Below, one piece after another: positions 1-7,250 of a stretch of 13,795 bases of DNA (within the stretch, counting starts at the first letter, position 1; each line of letters begins with the position of its first letter). The position numbers and the translations under genes are program-made. The DNA lies in the NCBI GenBank assembly GCA_023254755.1, contig JALRKU010000300.1:1-13795 (forward strand), written 5' to 3'. This DNA comes from Aeromicrobium sp. GTDB taxonomy: Bacteria; Actinomycetota; Actinomycetes; Propionibacteriales; Nocardioidaceae. The notes below the pieces were generated by a model that was given only the letters and a program-made list of their open reading frames with translations, had not been told where the DNA came from and ran no database searches.

Positions 1-978
1 GGCCAGCTGCTCGGCGAGGGCGTCGAGGTCGGCCAGGTCCTGGAAGACGCCGGTGCCGTCGCCGAGGCCGACGCCCTGCTCGCCGTCCATCGGGGTCGAG
101 CCGTTCCAGTCCTCGCCGGGACGCAGCCCCTGGAGGTTGGCGTCGAGCCGGGCGAGCGACTCCTGCAGGGCGGGCGAGCCAAACGCGGCCGCAGAGAGAC
201 CCATGAGCTCCTGGCGCTGCTCGGGCGTCATCGAGTTCAGCATCCGCTGCGCTGCCGCCGAGCGCTGGGCCAGCGAGTCGAGCAGCTCCTCGACCGTCTC
301 GGGGTTCTCGGGGAAGAAGTCGCCGTGCTGCTCCATGAAGTCGGCGAACTGCTGGTCGGTGTCGTCGCCGCGCGCGTGGGCCTCGAGCAGGTCGTTGAGG
401 TCGTCGAGCATGTCGTTGACCGCCTGGCGGTCCTCGTCGGTCGCGTTCTCGAGCGCCTGCTTCATGCCGGCGAACCGCTGGTCGAGCATCTCGCGCCCCA
501 GCAGGTCCTTGATCCGCTCGAAGTCCTCGCGGGCCTCGGCACTCTGCCACTGGTAGCCGTTCAGCTCGGACACCGCGGCGGCCGGCGAGGGCGGCAGGTT
601 GTCGAGCTGGAGCTCGGACAGCGCGCGCACGCCGTCGTCGAGGTCGACGTCGCGGGCCAGCTGCTTGCGCTCGTTGAGCACGGCGCGGTCGAGCAGCTCC
701 TTGACCTCGCGCAGCGTGCCGTCGAGGTTGGTGCGCTCCATCAGCTCGCGCCGCTTCTCCGCGACGCGCCGCGCCAGGTCGTCGAGCCCCTGCTGGTCAC
801 CGCCGCCGCGACGCAGGAACTCGCGCAGCGCGTGCTCGGGCGAGTAGCCGGCCATGACGTCCTCGCCGATCGCGTCGAGCGCCTCGGACAGGTCGACCGG
901 CGGCGCGAGTGGATCGGGACCGCCGTCGTAGGCGCCGTAGCTGGACGAGCGCCGGAGCCGACGGTTGGCCCGACTCAT
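1..978 (-). CDS. VWA-partner protein of AAA+ ATPase, N-terminal part (cut by window edge)
   Basis: The minus frame opens with ATG at 978 and stays open to base 1, giving 326 residues before the edge. The visible part is acidic, helical and without a signal peptide. It starts with a basic stretch (MSRANRRLRRSS), followed by a region around residues 28-58 (SEALDAIGEDVMAGYSPEHA) and long charged helices. This matches, from memory, the N-terminal half of actinobacterial proteins such as M. tuberculosis Rv0959, whose C-terminus carries a von Willebrand factor A domain. That domain and its MIDAS motif would lie beyond the window and are not seen. The gene is 45 bases downstream of the ATPase on the same strand, so the two probably form one operon. 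The upstream Shine-Dalgarno is weak. ATPase/VWA pairs of this type act as chaperone-like machines for metal insertion or complex remodelling; the client here is unknown. Confidence 0.85.
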   Translation of the reverse strand, partial: MSRANRRLRRSSSYGAYDGGPDPLAPPVDLSEALDAIGEDVMAGYSPEHALREFLRRGGGDQQGLDDLARRVAEKRRELMERTNLDGTLREVKELLDRAVLNERKQLARDVDLDDGVRALSELQLDNLPPSPAAAVSELNGYQWQSAEAREDFERIKDLLGREMLDQRFAGMKQALENATDEDRQAVNDMLDDLNDLLEAHARGDDTDQQFADFMEQHGDFFPENPETVEELLDSLAQRSAAAQRMLNSMTPEQRQELMGLSAAAFGSPALQESLARLDANLQGLRPGEDWNGSTPMDGEQGVGLGDGTGVFQDLADLDALAEQLA

Positions 979-1023
979 CGCAGGTCCAGGGTCGTCGAGT
1001 GGCGCAGCCGGTACCGCGAGCGG

Positions 1024-2421
1024 CTAGCCATAGACGGTCTCGCCGCCAGCGGTGTCCTTGCTGATGCGGCGTGCGAGGAACAGTCCCTCGAGGGCCAGCT
1101 CGATCGCGCTGGCCCGGGCGCCGTCGTCGGTGGCGCCGACGCGCTCGCACACCTGGTCGTACAGGTCGGACTCGCCGAGCACCGGCAGGCCGGCCAGGAA
1201 GTCGCGCGCCGCGACCTGCTCGCCGGTCGAGACGAGCCGCCCGGCCTCGAGCGCCTCGACCAGCACGCCGAAGTCGATCCCCGCGAACAGACCCTGGACG
1301 GTCTCGGCGGTCGCGGTGCGCAGGAGGTGGTCGAGCACCAGGTCCTCGCGGCCCTCCTCGCCCGACTCGAACTCGATCTTGCCGCCGAGCACGTCGACGG
1401 CGGTCTCGAGGTCGACCGGGCGGGCCACCGCGTGCTCCTCGCCCTGGCGGGTGGCGCGGTGCAGCGCGGCGGCTGCGATGGTCTCCGCGCCCGCGATCGC
1501 GAAGCGCGCGCTGACGCCGCTGCGCTGGTCGACCGACGACGACGAGCGGAGCGCGCGGGTGAACCGGGCGAGCACCTCGACCAGCTGGTCGGGCACGTCG
1601 GCGACCAGGTCGGCCTCCTGCCGGATCACGGCGATCTCGTCGACGAGCTGCACCGGGTAGTGCGTGCGGATCTCGGCGCCGAAGCGGTCCTTCAGCGGCG
1701 TGATGATGCGCCCGCGATTCGTGTAGTCCTCGGGGTTGGCGCTGGCCACGACGAGCACGTCGAGCGGCAGCCGCAGCACGTAGCCACGGATCTGCACGTC
1801 GCGCTCCTCCATCACGTTGAGCATCGCGACCTGGATGCGCTCGGCCAGGTCGGGCAACTCGTTGATCGCGACGATGCCGCGGTGGCTGCGCGGGATGAGC
1901 CCGAAGTGGATCGTCTCGGGATCGCCCAGGCTGCGGCCCTCGGCCACCTTCATCGGGTCGACGTCGCCGATCAGGTCGGCGACGCTCGTGTCGGGTGTGG
2001 CCAGCTTCTCGGCGTACCTCTCGTCCCGGTGCCGCCACGCGACCGGCAGGTCGTCGCCGAGCTCGGCGGCCCGGCGGATGCTCTCGGTCGTGATGGGCTC
2101 GTACGGGTGCTCGCCCAGCTCGGAGCCGGCGATGACCGGTGTCCACTCGTCGAGCAGGCCGATCATGGTGCGCAGCAGGCGGGTCTTGCCCTGACCGCGC
2201 TCGCCCAGCAGCACGACGTCGTGGCCGGCGATGAGCGCGCGCTCGAGCTGCGGGACGACGGTGTCGTCGTAGCCGTGGAGGCCGGGCCAGGGATCGCGTC
2301 CCTCGGCGAGCGCGGCCAGCAGGTTGTCGCGGATCTCGGTGCGCAGCGGCTTCTGGACGTGACCCGACGAGCGGAGCTCACCGAGCGTGCCAGCGGTGGG
2401 ACGAGGGGCTGGAGCGGTCAC
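1024..2421 (-). CDS. MoxR/Mg-chelatase-like AAA+ ATPase
   Basis: This cytoplasmic ATPase has 465 residues. The visible motifs are Walker A GERGQGKT (73-80), a Walker B-like strand GIVAINELPDL (182-192, with Asn-Glu in place of the usual Asp-Glu), sensor 1 in ASANPEDY (Asn229), an arginine-finger motif LKDRFG (Arg247) and a C-terminal lid with SGVSARF (301-307). Length and motifs match the family annotated as magnesium chelatase or sigma-54-interacting regulator, for example Rv0958. There is no sigma-54 contact motif and no chlorophyll pathway nearby, so neither of those names should be taken literally. The start is GTG at 2421, because a -10-like hexamer lies exactly 6 bases upstream and no Shine-Dalgarno is well placed. 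It heads an operon with the VWA-partner gene. By analogy it hydrolyses ATP to drive remodelling by the VWA partner; the substrate is unknown. Confidence 0.9.
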   Translation of the reverse strand: MTAPAPRPTAGTLGELRSSGHVQKPLRTEIRDNLLAALAEGRDPWPGLHGYDDTVVPQLERALIAGHDVVLLGERGQGKTRLLRTMIGLLDEWTPVIAGSELGEHPYEPITTESIRRAAELGDDLPVAWRHRDERYAEKLATPDTSVADLIGDVDPMKVAEGRSLGDPETIHFGLIPRSHRGIVAINELPDLAERIQVAMLNVMEERDVQIRGYVLRLPLDVLVVASANPEDYTNRGRIITPLKDRFGAEIRTHYPVQLVDEIAVIRQEADLVADVPDQLVEVLARFTRALRSSSSVDQRSGVSARFAIAGAETIAAAALHRATRQGEEHAVARPVDLETAVDVLGGKIEFESGEEGREDLVLDHLLRTATAETVQGLFAGIDFGVLVEALEAGRLVSTGEQVAARDFLAGLPVLGESDLYDQVCERVGATDDGARASAIELALEGLFLARRISKDTAGGETVYG

Positions 2422-2427
2422 GCTTCG

Positions 2428-2433
2428 ACGCTA
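2428..2433 (-). promoter_or_regulatory. Putative -10 element of the ATPase gene (leaderless)
   Basis: Read on the minus strand the hexamer is TAGCGT, fitting TANNNT. Six bases (CGAAGC) separate it from the GTG start at 2421, so transcription would begin at or next to the first base of the codon. No clear -35 is visible. Confidence 0.5.
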
Positions 2434-2455
2434 CTCCCGCTCTCCCAAGGGCGCA

Positions 2456-2471
2456 CCAGGTCGCGACGTGG
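2456..2471. repeat. Imperfect 16-bp palindrome in divergent promoter region
   Basis: The site CCAGGTCGCGACGTGG matches its own reverse complement at 14 of 16 positions, with TCGCGA at the centre. It lies between the divergent ATPase and serine hydrolase genes, near where the -35 of the ATPase promoter should be. It could be an operator for a dimeric regulator. GC-rich DNA produces such sites by chance fairly often, so this is tentative. Confidence 0.3.
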
Positions 2472-2508
2472 CCGATCCGTGGCAGGGTGAGACCCGAGTC
2501 ACACTCCC

Positions 2509-2514
2509 AGGAGG
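2509..2514 (+). promoter_or_regulatory. Shine-Dalgarno AGGAGG of the serine hydrolase
   Basis: A consensus AGGAGG ends 4 bases before the ATG at 2519. It fixes that start over an upstream in-frame ATG at 2387, which would overlap the divergent ATPase gene and bury the signal peptide. It contrasts with the neighbouring genes, which mostly lack such a site. Confidence 0.8.
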
Positions 2515-2518
2515 CCCC

Positions 2519-3889
2519 ATGGCCCGCCGACTCCCCGCTCTCGCCGTGCCCGCCCGCGCCCTGTCGGGCCTGGCGCTCGCCGTCGCGACGATGGTCGCCG
2601 TCCCGTCACCCGCGCCGGCCGCAGCCCCGCCGGACTGCGCCCCGCCCGCGCCAGGTCAGCGGTTCCCGACCGCGACACCCGAGCAGGTGCAGCTCGACCC
2701 GGCCGCGGTGCGGGACGCGGTCCACTACGCCGCCACCCACCTGCGCCTGTCCGTCCAGGTCTTCCGCCACGGCTGCCTGGTCGGCGCGGCCCCGCAGAAC
2801 GCGCTGACGCTCGACGTCCCGTGGAACGTGTGGAGCTCGACCAAGTCCGTCGTGTCGATGCTCACCGGCATCGCCGAGTCGCAGGGCGCCCTCGACCTCG
2901 ACGACCCCATCGGCGACCACCTGCCCGCTCGCTACGGCGACGCGGCCCACCGGGCCATCACGATCCGTCAGCTGCTCACCGAGACGTCCGGCCTCGACGA
3001 GGCCATCATCTCCGAGGCCGCCACGATCCTCACCGACCCCGACGTCGTGCACGAGGCGCTAGCGCAGCCGATCGAGCACGAGCCGGGCACCCACTTCCGG
3101 TACAGCCAGCGCACGCCCGACCTGCTCGCGTTCGTCGTCGAGCAGGCCGTCGGCGAGGACCTCCAGGCGTTCGCCCAGCGTGAGCTGTTCACGCCGATCG
3201 GCATCCGGTCCACCGACTACTTCTGGCTGCGCGACCGCTCCGGGCACACCTACGGCTACGCCAACCTGTTCATCCGCCCGCGCCAGTACGCACGGCTGGG
3301 TCTGCTGATGCAGCACGGCGGACGGTGGGGCGACCAGCAGGTCGTGCCGGCGGACTACCTGCGCCGCGCAGAGACCCCCACGGCCACCAACGGCTGCTAC
3401 GGCTTCCTGTTCTGGACCAATGCCGGCGAGCCGTGCACAGGAGCCAGCATCCCGACCGCCGTCACGATCGACCAGCGGGCCATAGAGAGCGCCCCGCACG
3501 ACCTGTACGCCATGGTCGGCGCGTTCCAGCAGAACAACTTCGCGATCCCCAGCCTCGACATGACGGTCTCGTGGACCGGGCTGCTCGGCGACACCACGGT
3601 CAACAACCTGTCGGGCCTGATGTCGGCCCTGCCCGCCGACCTGTACCACGAGTTCTTCCGACGGCTGATGCGCGGCGTCGAGGACGTCGAGGTGCCCGAC
3701 CCCGGCCCGCTCACGCTGCCCGACGACTTCGCGGTCGACCCGTTGGCGTTCGCCGACCCGGCCCTGCTGCTGCGCGGGCTGGTGCCGACCTCGCGCTGCA
3801 ACGTGCTGGTCTGCGACGGCCGGGTGCCCCTCACCGGTCTGCTGCAGAACCTGCGGTCGATCACCGCCGCGATCCTCGCGCCGCGCTAG
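2519..3889 (+). CDS. Secreted serine hydrolase, beta-lactamase/CubicO family
   Basis: The protein has 456 residues. An N-terminal signal peptide (MARRLPALAVPARALSGLAL, then an Ala/Pro-rich stretch) probably ends near residue 36. The penicillin-binding fold is indicated by the SxxK nucleophile motif SSTK (Ser106, Lys109), LLTETSGL (152-159), a Tyr motif YSQ (195-197, Gln where Asn is common) and YGFLFW (294-299). The usual KTG or HxG element is replaced by a segment around VGAFQQN (333-339), a variant common in esterase-like members. The C-terminus after about residue 380 is a short acidic extension with two cysteines (427, 432). It is probably exported and cleaves an ester or amide, but the substrate cannot be read from sequence. 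Resistance to beta-lactams is not implied. The gene is monocistronic and convergent with the DUF202 gene. Confidence 0.9.
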   Translation: MARRLPALAVPARALSGLALAVATMVAVPSPAPAAAPPDCAPPAPGQRFPTATPEQVQLDPAAVRDAVHYAATHLRLSVQVFRHGCLVGAAPQNALTLDVPWNVWSSTKSVVSMLTGIAESQGALDLDDPIGDHLPARYGDAAHRAITIRQLLTETSGLDEAIISEAATILTDPDVVHEALAQPIEHEPGTHFRYSQRTPDLLAFVVEQAVGEDLQAFAQRELFTPIGIRSTDYFWLRDRSGHTYGYANLFIRPRQYARLGLLMQHGGRWGDQQVVPADYLRRAETPTATNGCYGFLFWTNAGEPCTGASIPTAVTIDQRAIESAPHDLYAMVGAFQQNNFAIPSLDMTVSWTGLLGDTTVNNLSGLMSALPADLYHEFFRRLMRGVEDVEVPDPGPLTLPDDFAVDPLAFADPALLLRGLVPTSRCNVLVCDGRVPLTGLLQNLRSITAAILAPR

Positions 3890-3898
3890 CGGGACGCG
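3877..3898. terminator. Possible bidirectional hairpin at convergent stops
   Basis: CGCG-CCGC on the left pairs with GCGG and, after a two-base bulge (ga), CGCG on the right. The loop is GCTA. The stop codons of the serine hydrolase and the DUF202 gene share the CTAG in the middle. There is no U-tract on either side, as is common in actinobacteria, so terminator function is only suggested. Confidence 0.3.
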
Positions 3899-4239
3899 AC
3901 CACCACCACGCCTGCGGCGACGCCCAGCACCAGCGCCATGAGGGCGCCCGCCAGCACGGCCGGGCCGCGGAAGCCGGGCAGCGGCTCGTCGCGGTCGATC
4001 GCCCGCTGCGCCGCCCGCCACCGGGTCAGGCCGAGTCCCACGCACAGCGCGGCGGACAGCAGCAGCCACAGCGACACGACCGTCGTGACCCAGTCCTCGA
4101 GGTCGATGGCCGGGGCCTGCACCGCGACCGCGCCGGCCACCAGGGCCAGCGCCGTGCGCAGCCACGCGAGGTAGGTGCGCTCGTTGGCCAGCACGACCTG
4201 CTCACGCGCCGCGCGCTGGCGCGACGGGTCAGGCGACAT
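3886..4239 (-). CDS. DUF202 family small membrane protein
   Basis: This 117-residue protein carries the DUF202 hallmark LANERTYLAWLRTAL (17-31) leading into the first membrane helix (about 24-41). Second and third helices lie near 52-71 and 93-114, with a charged loop (RWRAAQRAIDRDEPLP) between them. Family members are short inner-membrane proteins of unknown function, related in fold to part of the VTC polyphosphate complex. The ATG at 4239 lies inside the end of trhO (11-base overlap), so translation is probably coupled to that gene. Its TAG stop shares a CTAG with the stop of the convergent serine hydrolase. The family call is firm; the role is unknown and a link with tRNA modification would be speculation. 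Confidence 0.88.
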   Translation of the reverse strand: MSPDPSRQRAAREQVVLANERTYLAWLRTALALVAGAVAVQAPAIDLEDWVTTVVSLWLLLSAALCVGLGLTRWRAAQRAIDRDEPLPGFRGPAVLAGALMALVLGVAAGVVVVASR

Positions 4240-5119
4240 GGGCCACGCACCGAGGAGCCGCTCCGGCGCACGCAGCGCACCGGACGAACTGACGGACGCA
4301 CGAGGCGTCGGTGCAGTCGACGACGGCCGACGTCGCCGCTTCGCAGCGGTCGCACCTGCCGACGACCGCGGCGTGGTCGGAGAACTCGGTCGTCACGCGA
4401 CCGTCGAACACGTACAGCGCGCCGTCCCACAGTCCGTCGTCGCCGTACGCCTTGCCGTAGGTCACGATGCCACCGTCCAGCTGGTAGACCTCGCGGAACC
4501 CGCGCCGCCTCATGATCGGGGTGAGGACCTCGCAGCGGACGCCGCCCGTGCAGTAGGTGACGACCGGCCGGTCCTTGAGGTGGTCGTACGCGCCGCTGTC
4601 GATGAGCTCGACGAACTCGCGGGTGGTGTCGACCGGTGGGAGGACGGCGCCGCGGAAGTGCCCGATCGCGGACTCGATGCGGTTGCGGCCGTCGAAGAAC
4701 ACGACGTCCTCACGCTCGACCAGGTCGTGCAGCTCGGCCGGGGTGAGGTGGGTGCCGGCGTCGGCCAGCGCGCCGTCCTCGACGACCACCTCGTCGGGCG
4801 CGTCGAACGCGACCAGCTCAGGGCGCACCTTGACGGTCAGCCGCGGGAAGTCGGCCGTGGTGCCGTCGGCCAGCAGCGGGCTGCCGTCGCTCCACTTGAC
4901 GTCGATCCCCTTGAACGCCGCGTATCGCTTGGTCGCGCGGACGTAGGCCTTGAGCGGGTCGACGTCGCCGCCGAGCGTGCCGTTGATGCCGTGGGGCGCG
5001 ACGATGACGCGACCGCGCAGTCCCAGCGACTCGCAGAGCGTCAGCTGCCACAGCCGGATCGCCTCGGGGTCGGCCAGCTCGGCGAACCCGTAGTAGAGAA
5101 GGACCTTCGGCGTCGCCAC
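4229..5119 (-). CDS. trhO: tRNA uridine(34) hydroxylase, rhodanese family
   Basis: This cytoplasmic enzyme has 296 residues, close to the usual length of the TrhO/YceA family. An N-terminal domain (about 1-95, with LLYYGF and APHGINGTLGG) precedes a rhodanese domain (about 125-235). The catalytic loop is CTGGVRCE with nucleophile Cys190. A cysteine-rich C-terminus (Cys256, 259, 269, 274, 281, 284, 291) looks able to bind a metal. TrhO makes 5-hydroxyuridine at the wobble position of certain tRNAs, helping them read more codons. The start is GTG at 5119: a TACCAT hexamer lies exactly 6 bases upstream and no convincing Shine-Dalgarno is present. It is divergent from a lipoprotein gene (73-base gap) and overlaps the DUF202 gene downstream. 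Confidence 0.93.
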   Translation of the reverse strand: MATPKVLLYYGFAELADPEAIRLWQLTLCESLGLRGRVIVAPHGINGTLGGDVDPLKAYVRATKRYAAFKGIDVKWSDGSPLLADGTTADFPRLTVKVRPELVAFDAPDEVVVEDGALADAGTHLTPAELHDLVEREDVVFFDGRNRIESAIGHFRGAVLPPVDTTREFVELIDSGAYDHLKDRPVVTYCTGGVRCEVLTPIMRRRGFREVYQLDGGIVTYGKAYGDDGLWDGALYVFDGRVTTEFSDHAAVVGRCDRCEAATSAVVDCTDASCVRQFVRCAACAGAAPRCVAHVA

Positions 5120-5125
5120 GCCTAC

Positions 5126-5156
5126 ATGGTAGAGCCGCGGTCCGGTCCTGCGGCAA
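5126..5156 (-). promoter_or_regulatory. Putative leaderless promoter of trhO
   Basis: On the minus strand, TACCAT (5131-5126) is followed by 6 bases and then the GTG start. TTGCCG (5156-5151) could be a -35 with a 19-base spacer, longer than ideal. The -10 call is better supported than the -35. Confidence 0.5.
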
Positions 5157-5180
5157 CGCGCCGAGAACCGCCGCCGACCC

Positions 5181-5186
5181 TAGAGT
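5181..5186 (+). promoter_or_regulatory. Putative -10 element of the lipoprotein gene (leaderless)
   Basis: TAGAGT fits TANNNT and sits exactly 6 bases before the ATG at 5193, so the transcript would start at the A of the start codon. No Shine-Dalgarno is seen. No good -35 is visible. Confidence 0.5.
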
Positions 5187-5192
5187 GATCGC

Positions 5193-5792
5193 ATGTCTCG
5201 AACCAGTGCCCTCGCCTCCCTCGTCCTCGGCTCGACGCTCCTGCTCGCCGGGTGCGGCGGCGACTCCGACGGCGACACGAAGCCCTCGACCTCCTCCTCG
5301 TCGACCGCGGCCCCTGCTTCCGACGCCGAGCCCGCGACCGGCGCCGAGCTGACGGGCGACGGGTTCACCCTGACCGCGCCCGAGGGGTGGAAGGAGGACG
5401 ACGGCTCGGCGGCGCCGTCGATCGACTTCGAGGTGCTGGCGCTGGACGAGCCCCAGGGCGGGTTCGCCGACAACCTCAACGTCGTCGCCGACCCCACGCT
5501 GACCCGGGTCAAGGACCTTGACGAGCTCTACGAGAGCGTCACGCCGGCGCTCGAGAGCGGTGGCGCGAAGGACGTCGAGCGCGAGGACGGCATGACGCTC
5601 GACGGCAGCGAGGCGCTGGTCATCCGCTCGAAGCGCTCGGTCGGGTCGGCCGACATCGACCAGCTGCAGCTCGCCGTCACCCACGACGACGACGGCTTCG
5701 TGGTCACGTTCAGCTTCGGCGACTCCACGTCGGACGACGAGCAGCGCGACATCGCCGAGTCCGTCGCCGCCACGTGGCGGTGGACGTCCTGA
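5193..5792 (+). CDS. Lipoprotein with PsbP/LpqN-like domain
   Basis: The protein has 199 residues. A short signal peptide ends in the lipobox LLAGC, with the lipidated cysteine at residue 21. A Ser/Thr/Ala/Asp linker follows (about 22-52). The globular domain begins with GFTLTAPEGWKED, an opening seen in actinobacterial LpqN/LpqT-type and related PsbP-fold proteins, and ends near the C-terminus with a helix and a Trp (ESVAATWRW). It would sit on the outer face of the cytoplasmic membrane. There are no catalytic motifs and no cysteine beyond the lipidated one, so a binding or scaffold role is more likely than an enzymatic one. It appears to be transcribed alone from a promoter back-to-back with that of trhO. 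Lipoprotein assignment is firm; the domain family is moderately sure. Confidence 0.85.
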   Translation: MSRTSALASLVLGSTLLLAGCGGDSDGDTKPSTSSSSTAAPASDAEPATGAELTGDGFTLTAPEGWKEDDGSAAPSIDFEVLALDEPQGGFADNLNVVADPTLTRVKDLDELYESVTPALESGGAKDVEREDGMTLDGSEALVIRSKRSVGSADIDQLQLAVTHDDDGFVVTFSFGDSTSDDEQRDIAESVAATWRWTS

Positions 5793-5825
5793 CCGATCCC
5801 GCCCGACGCACCTCCGGGTGGGTCA
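5790..5825. terminator. Possible bidirectional hairpin between convergent genes
   Basis: Between the stops of the lipoprotein and the secreted protein, CCCGCCC (5798-5804) can pair with GGGTGGG (5816-5822) through six Watson-Crick pairs and one wobble, with an 11-base loop. Alternatively TGACC (5790-5794) pairs with GGTCA (5821-5825). The TGA/TCA part of that second pairing follows simply from the convergent stops. No U-tract is present. Confidence 0.35.
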
Positions 5826-6653
5826 GCGGACCTTGGTGACCCGGGTCTGGATCTCGTTGACCGGCACGGTCACCGGGGTCCAGGGACTGGTGAACTCGGT
5901 GGGGAGTCCGTTCAGCTCGACGACGTCGCCCCCGTCGGTGAACACGAGCGTCCACACCAGCCGCATGCGCGCGGCGTAGCCCTCGGCGTTGGACCGGCGG
6001 TAGACGTGCGTGCAGGCGTCGGACTCGGTGGTCGCGAAGCTGCAGCGCATGACGCCCGACCCGTCGCCGGGGTCGACCTCGAGGTGCGACGGGGTGGCCC
6101 GCACCGTGACGCTGCCGGCCGACGCCGACAGCTCGTCGTTGGTGGCGCCGGCGGCCCACCACCACGTCTCGAGGTTGACGATCGTGCGCCGCGGCGGGTT
6201 GAACGTGGGCGTGATGGTGGGGAACGGCAGCGAGTTGAACGCCTGCGTCGCGAGCTCCTCGATGCTCGGCCCGCCGTCCTCGGACCAGTACCAGACGTAG
6301 CCGCTGTCGCACAGGCGGAAGGCGTGGTGGTAGTCGTCGCCGGGCTTGGGCGGCAGTGCTCCGTCGGGCACCTCGTCGAGCTCGAGCGTCGACGGGTCGT
6401 TGATCAGGCACGACTCGCCGTTCCAGCACCCGTTGTCGCCGGGCTGGATGTCGCACGACGGACCGCTGCCGGCCCCGTTGCCCTCGCCGTCTCCCTCGCT
6501 GCCCTCGTCGCAGTCGCCGATCTCGACGGTGCCGTCGCCGACACCGGTGTCACAGATCTCGGCCGCCGCAGGTCCGGCCGACACCACCAGGGTCACGGCG
6601 CACGTGGCGACGACAGCCAGGAACACGGCGATGCGCCGCTGCAGGGTCAGCAC
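5823..6653 (-). CDS. Secreted cysteine-rich protein of unknown function
   Basis: This 276-residue protein is probably exported. The signal peptide (MLTLQRRIAVFLAVVATCAV and following) has a likely cleavage after AAA at 31. The mature part holds eight cysteines (34, 48, 67, 76, 82, 115, 204, 214). It has an acidic Gly/Asp/Glu-rich stretch (about 45-66), a middle region with YVWYWSEDGG, and a beta-rich C-terminal half (about 180-265). That half contains DPGDGS and CTHVYRRSNAEGY, which resembles a PKD-like immunoglobulin fold. I do not recognise a named family. The GTG start at 6653 overlaps the stop of the upstream lipoprotein by 7 bases, so translation is probably coupled. It may form an extracellular complex with that lipoprotein, which is inference from the operon. 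Confidence 0.82.
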   Translation of the reverse strand: MLTLQRRIAVFLAVVATCAVTLVVSAGPAAAEICDTGVGDGTVEIGDCDEGSEGDGEGNGAGSGPSCDIQPGDNGCWNGESCLINDPSTLELDEVPDGALPPKPGDDYHHAFRLCDSGYVWYWSEDGGPSIEELATQAFNSLPFPTITPTFNPPRRTIVNLETWWWAAGATNDELSASAGSVTVRATPSHLEVDPGDGSGVMRCSFATTESDACTHVYRRSNAEGYAARMRLVWTLVFTDGGDVVELNGLPTEFTSPWTPVTVPVNEIQTRVTKVR

Positions 6654-7189
6654 TTCTTCGCCCTCACTCGCTTGTCCTTCTCACTCAGGGTCTCCGTGAC
6701 GAGCCAGCGTCCGTCGTCGTCCTTCTCGGCTGCGAAGCCGAAGGCCACGGTGCCGTTGTCGGGCTGCTTGAAGTCGGGGTCGCCCTCGACCTTGACGCCC
6801 CAGCCGTCCTCGTTCAGGCACATGACCGCGAAGCCCTCGGTGCCGCCTGCGGTGGCCTCGACCTCGGTGACCTCGGGCTTGCCCATGCGCTTCACGCCGA
6901 GCTTCTCGTACCGCTTGAGCCGGCTCACCTCGACCTCGGTCATGCGCGGCGAGGTGATGCCGGCGAACTGGGCGGGGTCGTCGTTGCCGGCGTTCTGCGA
7001 CGACGTCCGCACGGCCCAGAAGTCCAGGGCCAGATCGGCCAGCTTCTCCTCGTCGGTCGCCTTCTTGGGCGTGGCCGTGGGAGTCGGGTCGTCGGACCCG
7101 CCGTCGTCGGAGCAGCCGGCGAGCACGAGGGCGCCGCTGAGCAGCAGCGCAGCGGGCACACGACGAAGGGACTGGTTCTTTCGGACCAT
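6647..7189 (-). CDS. Lipoprotein of unknown function
   Basis: The protein has 180 residues. A basic N-terminus (MVRKNQSLRR) leads into a hydrophobic segment and the lipobox LVLAGC, with lipidated Cys26. A Ser/Asp/Pro/Thr linker follows to about residue 45. The remaining domain (about 46-180) starts with a helix (EEKLADLALDFWAV) and continues as strands. It contains Cys124 and ends with a terminal cysteine at 180, which could pair as a disulfide. The helix-then-sheet order vaguely recalls NTF2-like folds; this is a guess. The ATG at 7189 was chosen because an earlier in-frame ATG at 7249 would place 20 charged residues ahead of the signal peptide. It is first in a two-gene unit with the secreted cysteine-rich protein and divergent from the amidase gene. 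Confidence 0.83.
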   Translation of the reverse strand: MVRKNQSLRRVPAALLLSGALVLAGCSDDGGSDDPTPTATPKKATDEEKLADLALDFWAVRTSSQNAGNDDPAQFAGITSPRMTEVEVSRLKRYEKLGVKRMGKPEVTEVEATAGGTEGFAVMCLNEDGWGVKVEGDPDFKQPDNGTVAFGFAAEKDDDGRWLVTETLSEKDKRVRAKKC

Positions 7190-7244
7190 GCCGCCATGAT
7201 TCCACAGGCCTACCTCGTCAGCCCAGTCGAAGGTGCCAGCCTGA

Positions 7245-7250
7245 CACACT
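7245..7250 (+). promoter_or_regulatory. Weak putative -10 element of the amidase gene
   Basis: CACACT lies 7 bases before the ATG at 7258, and no Shine-Dalgarno is visible. The hexamer fits the actinobacterial -10 pattern only partly, so the call rests mainly on the same spacing seen at other starts in this window. Confidence 0.3.

Noticed and set aside
325..2490. A 721-codon open plus-strand frame opposite the ATPase and VWA-partner genes
   Set aside because: It lies antisense to genes with clear Walker and family motifs. Its translation is low-complexity Arg/Val/Leu/Ala/Asp typical of the reverse of GC-rich coding DNA, and it has no recognisable domain.
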